Assembly (NCBI RefSeq): GCF_021134715.1 | Contig: NC_060026.1 | Span: forward strand, 15,925,001 to 15,989,000 | Length of the DNA stretch: 64,000 nucleotides | Direction of reading: 5' to 3' | Source of the DNA: Daphnia pulex | Taxonomy: Eukaryota > Arthropoda > Branchiopoda > Diplostraca > Daphniidae | Part shown: piece by piece, positions 12,739 to 40,545 of the stretch | Numbering within the stretch: the first letter of the stretch is position 1 | Layout of the letters: every line of letters starts with the position of its first letter | Program-made: the position numbers and the translations under genes | Notes under the pieces: generated by a model | Told to the model about the DNA's origin: nothing | Seen by the model: only the letters and a program-made list of their open reading frames with translations | Database searches by the model: none

Positions 12739-14286
12739 TTATTTCGTGATGGTCAGGACGAGTTTGCCGCGGGATCCACCCTCGTGACTGAGGACGTCGG
12801 CGTGAGAATCCTGTACATTTTCCATCGGATATTCCTTGTCGACGAACGGCGATAGGAAACCGACATCCAAGCCGGAAACCACCGCTGCCGCCGTCTCTAC
12901 CCATTCTTCCTGCACAAATAAAAAAATGAATCAATTCAAATTCATCAAATTTCCATAAAAAAAAAAAATTATAAAATTACAAACCGGAGTCGATCGAAAT
13001 AAAGCGCAGCCAATGATGGAAGCCTCTTCTGCCATCAGGTATCGAGGACTAATTTCAACGCTGCCTCGATTGCCAACAACCTGTTAGGGAAAAGTTAAAG
13101 GTTAATCGCAAACAATCAAATCAGGTTAATCGGATTCGATCGTATTACCACAATGCGAGCGTTGGGAGCGACGACTGTCAGATCCTTGTCGAGATTGATG
13201 TCAGATGCGTTTTCGATGATGACGTCAAAGCCTTGGCCGCCGACGGCTTTGGCCGCTTCCTCCAGGTAGCCCTTCTCTTTGTGATTGAACACAAGGTGAG
13301 CCCCGTTCTTCTTCACCAGTTCCAATCCTGACTCGGAGCCGGCCGTCCCGCACACCGTCATTCCTACATACATGCGCCAAAACCGAAACAAATAGAATGT
13401 TGGCCTTGATATCGCTAAACTGCATTTTAAAATTTGACACCAAATTTAAACGTCAATCTAATTACCGTGCGCTTTGGCCAGTTGACAGGCCGCCAAACCC
13501 ACGGCTCCGCTGGCTCCGTGCACCAACACTCGGTCGCCGGGCCTGGCCTTTCCTCTGATAAAAAAAATAAAATAAAAGGAAAGCAAATCATACACGGTCC
13601 ATTAAAGAGAATAAACGAGTTTTCGATGGTTGTTGTACTTGAGAAAGATTGCGCGATAAGCGGTGAAGTAAGGGACGCCGAGAGCTGCCCCTTGGGCGAA
13701 CGAGAGACGTTCTGGCAGGTGGTAAACCGAGTGCGATTCACAAGCAACGTACTCGGCGTAAGAGCCGCTTGCCCCGGAGAAAAACACGCGATCTCCTACC
13801 TGAAATAAAAATCAAATGAAAAAATAAAAATGAAACATTTTTCAGTTTGAAACCCTAAAAGACAAATGAGAGCAACCGGTTTATTTTTAAAAAATCAAAA
13901 TGACCTGCTGACTCTATTATGTCTTGTCTGTCCTTGGGAAAACCAACTTTTAAATGGGGTTAACACTATTTGACAAACCTTGAGCGTTTCCACTTGGGAA
14001 CCGACTTTTTCGATTGTTCCCGACCCGTCACGTCCCGGGATGTACGGCAGAGTTGGCAACTGGGCGAATAATCCCATTCGGATGTAAGTGTCCACCGGAT
14101 TGACTCCGGCCGATCCGACTCGAACCAGAACCTATACATTTTAAAATCGATTAAAAATTAAGGTAGTAATTTTGTAAGACAATGGTCAATATTTACCTGG
14201 GTCTCGCTGTGGATGGGAATGGGGACATCTGATTCGACTTTCAAGACCTCTGGACCTCCGAATGAGTGAACTCGTACCGCTTTCAT
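12739..14286 (-). CDS. CRYZ: Zeta-crystallin-like NADPH:quinone oxidoreductase
   Basis: Seven coding exons join without a break to about 324 residues, close to the 329 of human zeta-crystallin. The protein opens [20 protein letters not shown] and continues with [16 protein letters not shown] and [15 protein letters not shown]. It then has the family phrase [13 protein letters not shown] and the nucleotide-binding loop [18 protein letters not shown] (AxxGxxG), and ends [13 protein letters not shown]. Family knowledge: a medium-chain dehydrogenase/reductase lacking catalytic zinc, which reduces quinones with NADPH in the cytosol. The start was chosen at the conserved MKAV. An acceptor just upstream of it (near 14297) suggests a separate 5' UTR exon. 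Sole plain metabolic gene of the left half. Confidence 0.93.
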
Positions 14287-14297
14287 TGTTAGTCCCT

Positions 14298-15596
14298 GAA
14301 ACAACCAATCAACGTCAAATAATCAGACAACCCAAAATAAATCAATTTCAATGCAATTAAGAAATAATTGAAAAATTCACTTCATCAATGGAATGAAGTT
14401 TCGAAATGGAACTCGTCTTAAACATATTTGGGTCGTGATTCTTAACGATACTTAAAATAAAAAAGTATTGGGAAAAAGGTGAAAGTTGTTGGCTCTAGTC
14501 CTGGATCTAGAAATAAATAAAATTGCCTTACGGGTTTTTGCGGGGAATAACTAGTGAAACTTGTTGGGCGAACGACCCTTGTTGGACTGAAAAGAAAATA
14601 ATGTGACTATACTTTTGTAACTCTCTGAAACATACAGAATTGTTTTTCCGTTACGGGAAATACAAAAAGTCTGAGTTGTAATCAGCGTTGGTTTGTCGGT
14701 TATGTTTTGCGGTTTCCTTTTTTTGCTCATTTCCTCCTTTTGACTAAATTGTCAACCGCAAAACAAAATTTCAAAACGAACCACTTTTTCCACGAGTACA
14801 ATCTACAAATATACATAACGAGGCTTACGGGATGGAGGTTGGCTGTGTGCGTGTTATCCAAGACACTCACGAGAATGGACTGAAGGTGAGGCGTCTAGTC
14901 GTCTTCCCTTTTTATACTTTTTCTTTTTCCTAGATGGCTCCTATATCACGAACGAAATGAGAAAAAGAGGAATCTAGATTATAAATTGTTTGGAGAGAGA
15001 GAGGGGGGTAGGCTTTGCCATTTGGTGGTGGTGGAGGACAACACATTTAGCTCGGACAACAATCCAAGTAGGACGCACGTAGGGTATACAACACAGTACA
15101 CAGCCAAGGTGATCCAGATTCCGTTAATGGGGGGACCCCACCTAGCGACAGCTTCAATCCGTTCCAATGTCATCCGAAATCATAATTTTCTATTTTTTTT
15201 CTTTTCACGTATGTGAGAAATACCCGGAGGCAACAAACGTATTACCTATTGAAATGAAAATATTGCTTGGGACGAACGGAACAATTGAGAGAAAAATAAA
15301 GTACTAGGACGACTGTTCGTTTCAGCTGTGGAATCAGAGGCACTGAATTCAAGTTTTTTAAAAAATTTACTTGAGTTACTTGTGAATTCTGGGGTTTGAA
15401 AACTCAACGTCGGGGAAATGATAGTTCAAAGGTTAGAATGCTTAATAAAAAGCTTTATTTTAAAATTAATGTATGTGTAATTAGTACGTAGTAAACATGA
15501 AACAAATACTAGGAGAAAACTTGTTGGGATAAAAGTAGCCCGCTAGAAGTAAGGCTTAAAATAAATCTTATAAGGCATGTTTGACAAAATGCTAAA
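14298..15596. other. No coding gene recognised; promoter side of the oxidoreductase
   Basis: Likely contains the oxidoreductase 5' UTR exon, intron and promoter. The part 15500-15596 resembles the 3' flank of the second receptor kinase near 27780-27870 and belongs with the fragment described next. Confidence 0.4.
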
Positions 15597-15940
15597 CTAA
15601 AATGTGTCGTTAGAAAAAGGGAAAAGGTGTAGGGAGGGACGACTACTCTGCATAGGTAATTTTGACCTGCAGAGGTCTTGCTGGCATTCTGTTTTGTTCG
15701 GAAGCCCTGAAAATTGTTGCAAGTCTCCAATGGGTACAGTGTCTAAATATGAAGTGTTATTTAATTAGGAATGATACACAATAAACATAATTCTCAATAA
15801 AACAGTCTAAATTCTTACAATATTTTCCTTGCCACGACCGGATGTCCCTTCTATTTTAAGGGAAACTAAGACGTCGGGCTCGGGATGAGTAGGCGACACG
15901 GAAGACGGAAGACTGCCCTTTGTGTCTCGTTGAACAAGAA
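15597..15940 (-). pseudogene. 3'-end fragment of a Pvr-like receptor gene joined to an unknown exon
   Basis: Seen: the minus strand ends in RPSLHLFPFSNDTF and a stop, almost the same as the end of receptor 2 (RPSVHLFRFSKNTF), and the downstream DNA is also similar. Just upstream the reading changes to TVPIGDLQQFSGLPNKTE, joined through a GT-AG intron to an exon reading PSSVSPTHPEPDVLVSLKIE, neither of which is in the four receptors. No kinase or Ig sequence is present. Either a decayed fragment of a fifth receptor or a small chimeric gene that captured a receptor 3' end. Confidence 0.5.
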
Positions 15941-16780
15941 TATGAAGGATTTATCGATCGGCAAAAGCAAATTCTCTGCATCTTCAAAATTTCAGTTTTC
16001 AGGATTTCAAAAAGGGTTACTTGATTGATTTTACTTTGAATTATTAAATAACAGCGACTTTTAGAAAGAAAAGTCGAATGGCATTCGAATTCGAATAGCA
16101 GACAAGTTTAGCGGGGAAAAAATAACAATGCAGACGCATCTACTAATGAATATTAGAAAATTTAATTGAAGAAGCTGATTCATGTTAATTTTTTTAAATT
16201 ATACTTACAGTACCAGAGACGAAAATATATTGATTGGCGAACAAATGATGGGCATCGTTCGCAACTGTCGTTTTCTCAATTTGAATTATGCAGTTTGAAC
16301 TGCAGCGTCGGCGTTTCGAAAGTGAGCCCCGTTAATTGCACCTAGTATCGCAGACTCGCAGTATCGCAGTGTAAAAAATACAGCTAATTATATCTTCGTA
16401 AAATGTGGTCCATTTTTAAAAGAGATTTCTTTGTTGGATCTACTACATACAACAATTTGCGTGAATTTGGTGTTAATGTTTAGTGTCATCATTTAATAAC
16501 ATTTACTGAATTGGAATTTTGCAGTTTGAATGAAATGGTGGATCCCTATCGTCGAGACGGACAGAACCACGGACCCGACTCTTCTTCTTATCTCTCGGCT
16601 CGGATCGAGTTTCATTCTTTAAAGAAGGGGAATCCGATTTCGTTGTTTGCTCTCTGAAGTCTGAACGGGGACCTCTTATCTTATCTTTCGACTTTCGAGA
16701 CACAGGCGAGCTTGGGCTCCAGAAAACGCTCAGCGCTGGCTCATTTGGCCACTACTAGCCACGGGGAGCGGACGTGTCGC
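15941..16780. other. No gene recognised
   Basis: A minus-strand frame at 16503-16703 is rich in Arg, Lys and Ser but has no start context or neighbours that support it. Otherwise nothing recognised. Confidence 0.35.
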
Positions 16781-16872
16781 CCCAATTTTCCATTTGAAAC
16801 TTTTGCCTGATTTTGATGTGAATCCGTTTTTCACATTAAAATCAGGCAAATGTGGTAAAATGGAAAATTGGG
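16781..16872. repeat. 92-base foldback (nested inverted repeat)
   Basis: Outer arms are exact: CCCAATTTTCCATTT at 16781-16795 against AAATGGAAAATTGGG at 16858-16872. Inner arms: TTTGCCTGATTTT at 16802-16814 against AAAATCAGGCAAA at 16838-16850, then GTGAA/TTCAC around a 7-base loop. Nearly the whole element can fold into one hairpin. It resembles a tiny foldback or MITE, or a structured RNA gene. No target-site duplication is obvious. Confidence 0.75.
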
Positions 16873-17710
16873 CTGGCAAAGTTATGACATGTCATGTCAT
16901 CTTTTTTTTTTGAGGGAGGCGTTGGTTGGCTAAATCTTTGTCATTGCGGCAACCATCAGAGATGATTTTCACTATACTTTATCTCGAAGGGTGGGTGACG
17001 AGGTTGGGTGGGTGGGTTCGTCGTCACCATGCGGGGGAAATAACTTGTGTTGGCGTTGCGCAGTCGCGCGGCCATCAGATAAGAGCGCAGCGGCCGGCAG
17101 TGGCTCTGACTAAGTGACTAGTGGTAATTTAGTAGATGCTGCACCCAGCCAGCACACAAATCCGAGTTTATATATATACATACATATATATTGTGAGACC
17201 TTTTTCTCACAGGGAAGCTGCAGTCTTTCGTTCGATGGTATATTCCCGTACAACGTCAACATAATTTAAACAACAGTCGATACATGCCTCAAAAGGTTGG
17301 AGGCATTCACACAGCAGTAGCCGTATAGCCAGCGTCAAGCACAAGAAAGACACAAATACGACAAGTTAAAAACGGGGAACGAGCAGGCCAGTAGCAGGTC
17401 GAATTAACGGCCTGACACTTGACTCGCGAAAGGGTGAATCAACACTAGACTGGGTGAACAGCCCAGCGTTGACTAAAGAAAGAACTACAATTGATGGGGT
17501 TTTATACGACAAACAAAGTCAACGCGATCACCAACGCAAGGTGAACGTAATGAAAGGATGGAAAGGAAAATGACTTGTTTCCAGAAAGAGGGGGAGGATA
17601 TTTTTCCAAGAAGAGTAAGCTAGTGCATTCCTTACAATATAGAAAAGAGAGAGATTTAAATACCTGATTGCTGATTCGATAATGATCGCTGTCGGGAGTT
17701 GGTGTTCGAC
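16873..17710. other. No gene recognised; short AT microsatellite
   Basis: Holds ATGACATGTCATGTCAT at about 16887-16903 and a TA/CATA run at about 17168-17191. No supported coding sequence. Confidence 0.35.
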
Positions 17711-17909
17711 AATATACCTGTTTTATTCAATCCGGTTAAGGATTGGAAATCCGAAATTGCATCAGTTAAAGATGCAGCATGAGAAATTGCCCGAATTGGG
17801 AGAGTTAATCCAAATTCGAAGCCGATCTTTTCGGTCAGAAACAAAATTCACGTCGTTGATCACGAATCGGTCAGTGGTTGCTGGTGTTCGCGAGCTGCTG
17901 CTGCGTACG
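17711..17909. repeat. Direct repeat, copy 1
   Basis: Begins AATATACCTGTTTTATTCAA and runs through CGCGAGCTGCTGCTGCGTA. It is nearly identical to 18033-18249, except that the second copy has about 17 extra bases after GGGAGAGTT. The copies are spaced about 320 bases apart. No known gene or mobile element was recognised in it. Confidence 0.75.
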
Positions 17910-18032
17910 ACGAGGGTTGGGTGGGTGGGTGACGAGGGTGGTGGGTGCGTTCGAGCGGGGAAATGCTAAATGTTACAATGCGGACCACAATGTGACATGC
18001 TAAATGTAGAAGCTTCATGTAGAAGCAATGAA

Positions 18033-18249
18033 AATATACCTGTTTTATTCAATCCAGTAAAGGATTGGAAATTTGAAAGTGCATCGGTTAAAGATTTAGC
18101 ATGAGCAATTGCTGAATGGGGAGAGTTCTTTCATTTCTTTAGAAAATGAATCCAAATTCGAAGCCGATCTTTTCGGTCAGAAACAAAATTCACGTCGTTG
18201 ATCACGAATCGGTCAGTGGTTGCTGGTGTTCGCGAGCTGCTGCTGCGTA
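18033..18249. repeat. Direct repeat, copy 2
   Basis: Second copy of the unit at 17711-17909, with a small insertion (near 18128-18145) and few substitutions, so the duplication looks fairly recent. Confidence 0.75.
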
Positions 18250-20107
18250 TTATGTGTCAGAGGATGAGGATGATTGGGTTTTTCTGACAAGATCGCCACT
18301 ATCAAGAATTGAAAAAGGGAGCCTATTGATACAAAGGGTTAGACGGAAGCAAGAAAAATAAAGATTAACAGAAATAAAGAATATTTTAACAAGACTGTTT
18401 TAAAAAAAACCTTGTCGATTATTGGACAAATAATCCCCGAAAAAAGGGAATCCAAATATTCAATGATGACTTGATGACATGATTTGTTGTGAAATATAAT
18501 GTAATGAATTTATTTCATAAAAAAAAAAAAATAATTACACAATGTTGATGTCAACGTCAACCGATGGATTGTTGACATTGACGAAGATCAAATCGGTCAC
18601 GTTCGACCATTAAATGCTTTTGAGATCTGACGATCCACGTCAGATTCGGAATGAAATGTGGTTGACTGAGGCAAAAAGGGTGGGGGGATGTTATGACTAT
18701 GCACTTGTCGGGGGAAAAAAACTTGGCCAATGGGCAATGGCGCTCGCCAAGCACGTCAACTATTATCAGTAAATGTCTATCGGTTTGGCTGTAGTGGCGG
18801 TCACTGTAGTCAGTCATGGGTACGTTACCTAAATTAAACCAAAAATGTTATGTTAGTTATCACGTAAAAGGGACGCCACAGTTTCCTCTTTCAATAGGTA
18901 ACCTCCCCCCCCCAATCTATGGAATCTATGGCCGTAGTGGTGGTCACTGTAGTCAGCCATGGGTAATACCTTACCAAAATTTTCGATCATCTCCACCCAG
19001 AGTTGATCTCCTTTTTTCAACTTTTGCGTCGATCGACGTTATCAGTAAATGTCTATCGGTTTAGAATTGGTGTCGCCGCGATCGATTGCTGATCGAACCG
19101 GATCGAACGGCATGTGTCTGAAATTGATGAGGAATAGCCGCAACAAAAACACGGAGGAGGGGGAGAGTAAATGTCACGAATCCGTTGATTACGAAACAGC
19201 AAATAAAAAAGGGGGGGGGGGTGATGGTTGTTATTGGGACTTAACGAAACCGGACCCAATTCCTATACGTCAATCGAAATGTCATCGATCATTTCAGCCC
19301 AGGCGACATCTCAATACTCTGCCGGTCAAATTAAAGACTAACCTCCATATCTTAACAGCCCCCGAGGGCGGAAGGGGAAAAAAAAGACAGGTGAATGGGA
19401 AAAATAAAAGAGGCACATTTTGGTGTACAACACTGTTAAATGCTCCGCGTACACCGGCTATTTATATCTAGATGTAATACGTGATATGTGGTGTAGTGGT
19501 GAAGCGACTGCATGTCTTACCATACGATGATGTCCAGGTTCGAGTGGGCTTTTAAAAAACAATAAAAATCCTTTCGTTGTTGTTGCGAAAAAAGAAAATA
19601 ATTTTTTTAAAGAAGACCAACGCCTATGGGAGCGAGACGGTGTACAGTCCAAAATATGTAAATTTGTTAATCTAAAAGCGCTATATAGCCACGCCTACGC
19701 CATATAAGACGGGGAGTGAATAAGGACGAACGCTTCCTATTAATATCGTTTCAATTAAACTACCGGTTGTTAACATATAGTATAGCTTAATTTTAAAAAT
19801 CTATTCCCATGAAAAATAAAAAAATCAGAAAAAAGTAGACCCCACTTTCCCCTAAAAAGAAATACGAAAATAAAAATCAACTTACTTGTGGAACTGCCAC
19901 GAAATACTTTTATTCACGTCGACTGTCTTTCCGGTTGCCTTATCCAATTAATCGGTCGTTGCGGATTCACATGAAAATGTAACGTTCAGAGAGATTTTCG
20001 TTCATACACATTTTACAGCCAACTCGTTTAGACAGTTTCATTTTTGAAATAAAACAGCAATGCTGTGGAGCATGTTGAAGAGAGATGAAAGAGAAAGTGA
20101 AACATAC
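18250..20107. other. No gene recognised; small dispersed repeats
   Basis: Two short direct repeats: TTATCAGTAAATGTCTATCG at about 18763 and 19039, and a 32-base block containing TCACTGTAGTCAG at about 18791 and 18934. There are also poly-A, poly-C and poly-G runs. A minus-strand stretch near 19900 (DKATGKTVDVNKSISWQF) could be part of an exon but cannot be anchored. Confidence 0.35.
19481..19545 (+). repeat. tRNA-like sequence, possible tRNA-derived SINE head
   Basis: Contains an A-box-like TGGTGTAGTGGTGAAGCG and, about 30 bases on, a B-box-like AGGTTCGAGTGG flanked by CCA/TGG pairing, as in a T arm. An acceptor stem and a clean anticodon stem cannot be formed, so a working tRNA is unlikely. 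A short AT-rich tail follows. Confidence 0.3.
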
Positions 20108-20249
20108 CTGAGTCCGAAAATTTGGCCTTTAGTTAAAAATATTTCGATTTTCCTACGGTTAAACATCCAAGAAGAGCTTGAGGCATCTAGAACTCTTTGA
20201 AGCTCCTTATTTGAGACAAACACACGATCGTTTTCGGTCTTGAAATTCA
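20108..20249 (-). other. Possible internal exon of an unrecognised gene
   Basis: An open stretch reading LNFKTENDRVFVSNKELQ... lies between an acceptor (TTCATAG) and a strong donor (CTCAG then GTATGT). A second possible exon lies upstream, at about 20385-20470. No family recognised; it may be a 3' exon of the adjacent receptor or of a separate gene. Confidence 0.2.
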
Positions 20250-20901
20250 ACTATGAACTTAAAAAATCTCTTAAACTGCACCGTCTAGATAATTCATCAA
20301 AATAAAAGAAAGTAAAGTTTAGTAAGAATTTCGTGTTGACATTAATAAGATTTGATATGAATAGGATAAGGATTGTTTTACCTCTTTTCCCTGGTAAGCG
20401 GATTGGCAATTGCAATAGGCCTTACGACGAAACGGATGCGTTATCCGACTGGATGACGGAGAAAGTGGGCAGAGTTCACGTTTAGAACAAGTTAAACTAA
20501 GACTAGCCAATTTACAAGAAATCGACGCAGGACTACACTTGACTGGCTGGACAATATACATAATTGACCTCTCGTTTTTGTAATTACCATGGAAACCTTT
20601 TAACAACTACATTGCTATAAAGCTAATTTGGTTGTTATTATTTAAAATATCATCCCCTGAGACATACACACCATGTTTGAAGTTCTATATGTACGATAGA
20701 GATAAAACCAGAGCGGATTGGTAACAAATCGACGTTTTCCCAACTATAACAACATTTGGAAACGTCAAGATAAAACAGAATAGAGTCTTGACCTAAGTGG
20801 CTTACAAATTTCATACAGAGATGCAATGGTCTAAATAGCACTGGCTATCCGCTATTCCTTTTCATTTCCTTCCTGGAAAACGATACAATGGTTGTGGTCA
20901 A

Positions 20902-25261
<4,360 letters not shown>

Positions 25262-27867
25262 TGCGGACGCGCTAGAATCACTTTTGAAAAACGAGAGCCA
25301 ACGCAAAAAGTCGACGAGAGTCAACAGCCAACTAGTCACTGAGACCACGACCGACTCCAACTGTGGGTTAGGTGAAAATTTATAGAGGAATAGCTTCAAT
25401 AAGGCAAAATCCTGGTTGTGATTTTATTTATGGATCGAAGAACACCGGCAGCCGTATCTTTTGCCTTATCCGTCTTCTGGTTTTAACCCATCCCATTTCC
25501 TAGGACAAGAGTGTTGCTGGAACCGGTTACATATTGAACTAAATTAGTCGTGAATATTTGATTTTCCTTTACACATAACCAGAAGTCAAGCGCGATCAAT
25601 GGAAACGTATTATGTTCACCTTCCATCTTATAAGGAATTTCATGCATTATAGTCAAGGAGGAATAACCAAATAAAAACGACAAAAACTCTATCTGCGACG
25701 CCCTGGCAAAGTTACGAACGCGGGGTCGACACTGCACAACAAAAAAATTAAATTAAAACAGTTTAAGATTTTCAAAGCAAGGATGGCTATTTGGCACAGT
25801 AATTTGTACAAATCGGGCAAACAAACCTGTGGGCGATTAAGTAAGACCACAGAGACTGTCATCTGATTTTTTTACTCCGCTTGACTCGCCGCTTATCTGG
25901 ATTTTTAAACATTTGGTTGAAAATAAAAATACACGGCGTCGTAGTGTTCCTTTGGAAATAAGTTCCATAAAGGGGACTCTCAAATTCTGGTTCCAAGTTC
26001 CGCCCTTGAGACTTGGTTTTTTCACGCAACGTGGATAGTCCAAGGACGAGACATAAATAAGAGGATTCTAGATGAGTCTAGAAGAGTCTAATACGAAAAA
26101 TTTACAGGTGAACAAAATATTGTCAACACTATTAAAAATTTAAAAGTTCTGGACTAGTGATTGACAGTGGAGCAATTACAGGCACAGGAAAAGCAGTCAA
26201 AAGTATGTGAATGATTGAGAAAGCTCGAGATGACTAACTAGTTATGTATGCAAAGCGAATCGCGCTAACTATAAAAGGACCAAAACTCCATACAAGTTCA
26301 CACAGCAGCTCGAAAAGAGAAGGAGTCAGGGAAAAGGGTATTCCCGATTACCCGGACGCATCAGATACACACGTGTCGTTACAAGTAAAGACGGAATCAA
26401 GATATGTTCAGACAGGTTATTTTCAAATGAATAAAGTCAGAAGTCGATAGCTATAGCTACTAGTTAATGTTTAAAGCGCATCAAGTTGCTTGGCAGTTGT
26501 GCAGACAGCCCAAGAAAGTAAATAACCAGTTTCCCAATACCAATTTCCTCATTTCAATCAACAGTCATCGAAGACCGTATTTGTGAAAAGGATTCAATGA
26601 TTCAGTTAATATCTTCAACAACGACCACAGACTTTGTTACGATTAAAATATAATGTTTCTTCGTTCGTTGACTCTTTCCCGGCGTGTTAGAACTTAGAAG
26701 GCATCGAATGGAAGAAATTATGGCAATAACGGTGCAACTCACGCAGATTTTAAAAAAATACGATCGTGAAAATCTTTGTCAACAAATTTCAGATATAAAA
26801 TGTATGCGCATCGCAAGGTTATGGGAAATGAATTGCCAAGTCAATCCTGTTTTTAATGTAGCCTATGGGGGAACAACGAAGCTGAATGCCTTATTTTACG
26901 ATTCTTGGAAAAGTAGTGCAACGTCCACAACCTCTGGTCTATCGACTGCGACACTTGTCGGGGATTAAAAGTTATTCCTACATCATGGTCTTTCCATCCA
27001 GAGTTCGTTACTCCAACATTTCTCATGCAGGGGGACATGATATGAATTAAGTACTATAGATATTAGAAGTAGGGAAATCAAACTGATGGCAGTATTAATC
27101 TCAAATATCCGGAAATGCGATAAATTATCAATTTATATACATACAGCATAACACCACTAACGTTAAAAGAAATTCCGTTTTGAGTTGCAAACTAAAAACA
27201 CGTTCGAACACTATCACGCTTTGAAAAGTTGTCTGCCGATTGTTGCAGTCTCACTAGTCTCTACTAAACACCCACCCCCAAAAAACCTACGTAATGAAAT
27301 TGTAGTGAAAGTGGCACAATAGTTTTTCATCTGTGGCCTCAGATCTTACCGACATTCCAGCAAAAATTCAAGGCTACGCAGGAGAGGAAAGGAGGCGATT
27401 CCTGCCTTCTGATGTTTCCACCGGATGTCGACGTAGATCTGCTCAACTGTGAAAATGTAATTCCATTAGTAAAATTCGAAAAAAATGAAGGAAATAATAA
27501 GAAATAACTACTTATTTTCGGATATTTCACGAAATTGCAATTAAGAACTGCCACGAAATTCCAATTATTACGACGTCCACGTTACTCGATGTTATGGTTT
27601 GCTATCGTCGACAACTGGAATCAAGCAGCACTAAATACGTTCTATGTTCATGAGTTACCTATGGGCCCCTTCAATCGAAATTGTGACGTTCACCAACGTC
27701 GGAGAAGTTATAATTCATCAGCACAGGTGCTTTAAATAATAAAATCTTTTATTAAATGAAATTGTGTCTTTAATAATAAAAACAGAACAAATCCTAGGAG
27801 AAAATTTGTCGTGATTAAGAAATATAACAGTAAAATGATAGGAGGGGAAATTGTGAAAAAGTCTAAA
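25262..27867. other. No gene recognised between receptors 1 and 2; one possible exon
   Basis: Should hold the promoter of receptor 1 and the 3' UTR of receptor 2. A possible minus-strand exon at about 27347-27450 is flanked by TTTTCACAG and GTAAGATC and reads EQIYVDIRWKHQKAG, but no partner exon or family was found. Frames near 26684-27038 have no recognisable domain. Confidence 0.35.
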
Positions 27868-31475
<3,608 letters not shown>

Positions 31476-32341
31476 CTTGTAGACCCTGAAAGCTAAAAAA
31501 ACCAGAAAAAGCTAAAAAAATCACAATGTTATCCATTGATGTACAAATATAGTAAGAGTAAAAATAGTAGGACTGAAAATATTTAGAAAACAAAACCACA
31601 TACTCTACATGCGATCTGCAGTTGAATTATTTCCGTTGTCTTCCTTTGTTTGTTTTGCAGCAATCACCTAAAAGATGAAGTTTAAATATGGATAGTTTTC
31701 TGTAAACTTCACAGCCGACACGTCCAGACTTTCACTCTCGGAATAAACAACAACACTGAAGCCTGCGACCCGGGAAAAGAAATAACACGCATTCAAACCT
31801 TGGGATTCAGGTTGCCTAAGGCATCTAAAGCCTAAGGCGTGACTTTCTCTTTTGCCTGACATATTTCACGCAAAAATGTTCTCGAATTACTTTTAAAATC
31901 TGACTTAAAATTGAATAAATGAAAAATAAATTAGTGTTTAGCAACAGTAATTTCCAATGACACTAGTTCAATTAATTCCTTGTTCTTTCCGGGAAGTAGC
32001 TTGGCCGCAAAGCTTATTGAGTAATTATTTCACAATTTAACATGTACGTTTTAACCAATGTGTCGCCGGATGCAGGAAAACGCAGAACTTTGTTATCCTT
32101 GAAATCCGTGAGGTCTTGCTTCACGTAAAATAAGATGCATAGCTTTATTTAGGTAATCTGAAACTGTTGCAAGCTATAAAGAAAGCATATAATTAGGAAG
32201 AATACAATTCGATATTATGGTAGTCCCGCTAAATTAATATTTAGTCTTATAAGAAAAAGAGTAAGATGGTGCCTAATAGTATCGGCTTGGAATAACGGTT
32301 CGGATAAAACATATCTGTCATGTTCACATTTTCCGTCCTTT
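31476..32341. other. No gene; spacer between receptors 2 and 3
   Basis: Less than 900 bases from the receptor 2 start to the receptor 3 stop. It should hold the receptor 2 promoter and 5' UTR. No element recognised. Confidence 0.4.
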
Positions 32342-35978
<3,637 letters not shown>

Positions 35979-36954
35979 TGAACCTCACGGCATAAAGGAT
36001 TTTACATCGACTACAAATTCAGTCTACAGAATCTACGTCCGAGAATACTATCAAATTCCAAATGCTATCGGAGACACAAAGTTTCGGAATGAAAAGGCGA
36101 GGATCTCGCGTGCGGGTTTTGCTACGACCGAAGACAGTGGTTTTTGGCAGGGACACGCGCGCAGCTCATATTTCTAAAAGGAAGTCTTTTGTCTATCGAT
36201 TGTCACCTTTTCTTTATAATTGAAGGAATGGCTAAGTGATTAGACCTCGAAAAGAGAATCGGTCATTTGGGAAAACTAGTCGTCCTGTTGATTGCCTGGA
36301 TCAGTGTGAAATCAATAGCATGCAACAAGAACACCAAAGCGACAATAAACATTGGCCATAAACTTGTCGCCACAAAGAAATTCACAATGCGAAAAATGAC
36401 ATTAATAAGCATTAACGACATCTACTTTTCCCAGAGGTGTTGTTAAAATGTACTATACAACGCCAAATTGTAATTTAACCTTAATTCTAATTGATTAGCA
36501 TTCAAGTTTTAGATACTCTATACGCGGAATCAACCATTCAGTAATTAATGGGTAGTAAGGTCAACGGCAAGTGGACTGACATTATAAGGCACTTCTGGGC
36601 TTACAATCACACAACTAAAAACTAAAGTTTATCGCGATCGATACAGTAATCAAATCTGAATACGTTACGACTTTTTTTTTACATAAAATCCAATAAGGTA
36701 CGGAAGAGAATGATCGCTGAGAACATAAAAAGTTCCTAGTTCAGTAGTTGGAAGGCTATTTCGAATTCTATTGCGTTGTCTTTTGTCTGATACAACCAAC
36801 AAAAATATTGACGCACTAGCGATACGGATTTGAAGCGAAAACTTTATGGGATAATAATTAAAATAAATGTATAGATAATTTACTGAAATAATTAATGGAA
36901 TTATTGGCCAATTAGAGGGCATGCAAGCGTACCTTTTTCCGCAAAGAAATGATT
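35979..36954. other. No gene; spacer between receptors 3 and 4
   Basis: Should hold the receptor 3 promoter. Open frames here have no recognisable content. Confidence 0.4.

Positions 36955-40545
<3,591 letters not shown>

Noticed and set aside
16503-16703. Arg/Lys/Ser-rich minus-strand frame
   Set aside because: Composition alone; no start context, splice sites or family match.
19481-19545. Functional tRNA gene
   Set aside because: Acceptor and anticodon stems do not pair; kept only as a possible SINE head.
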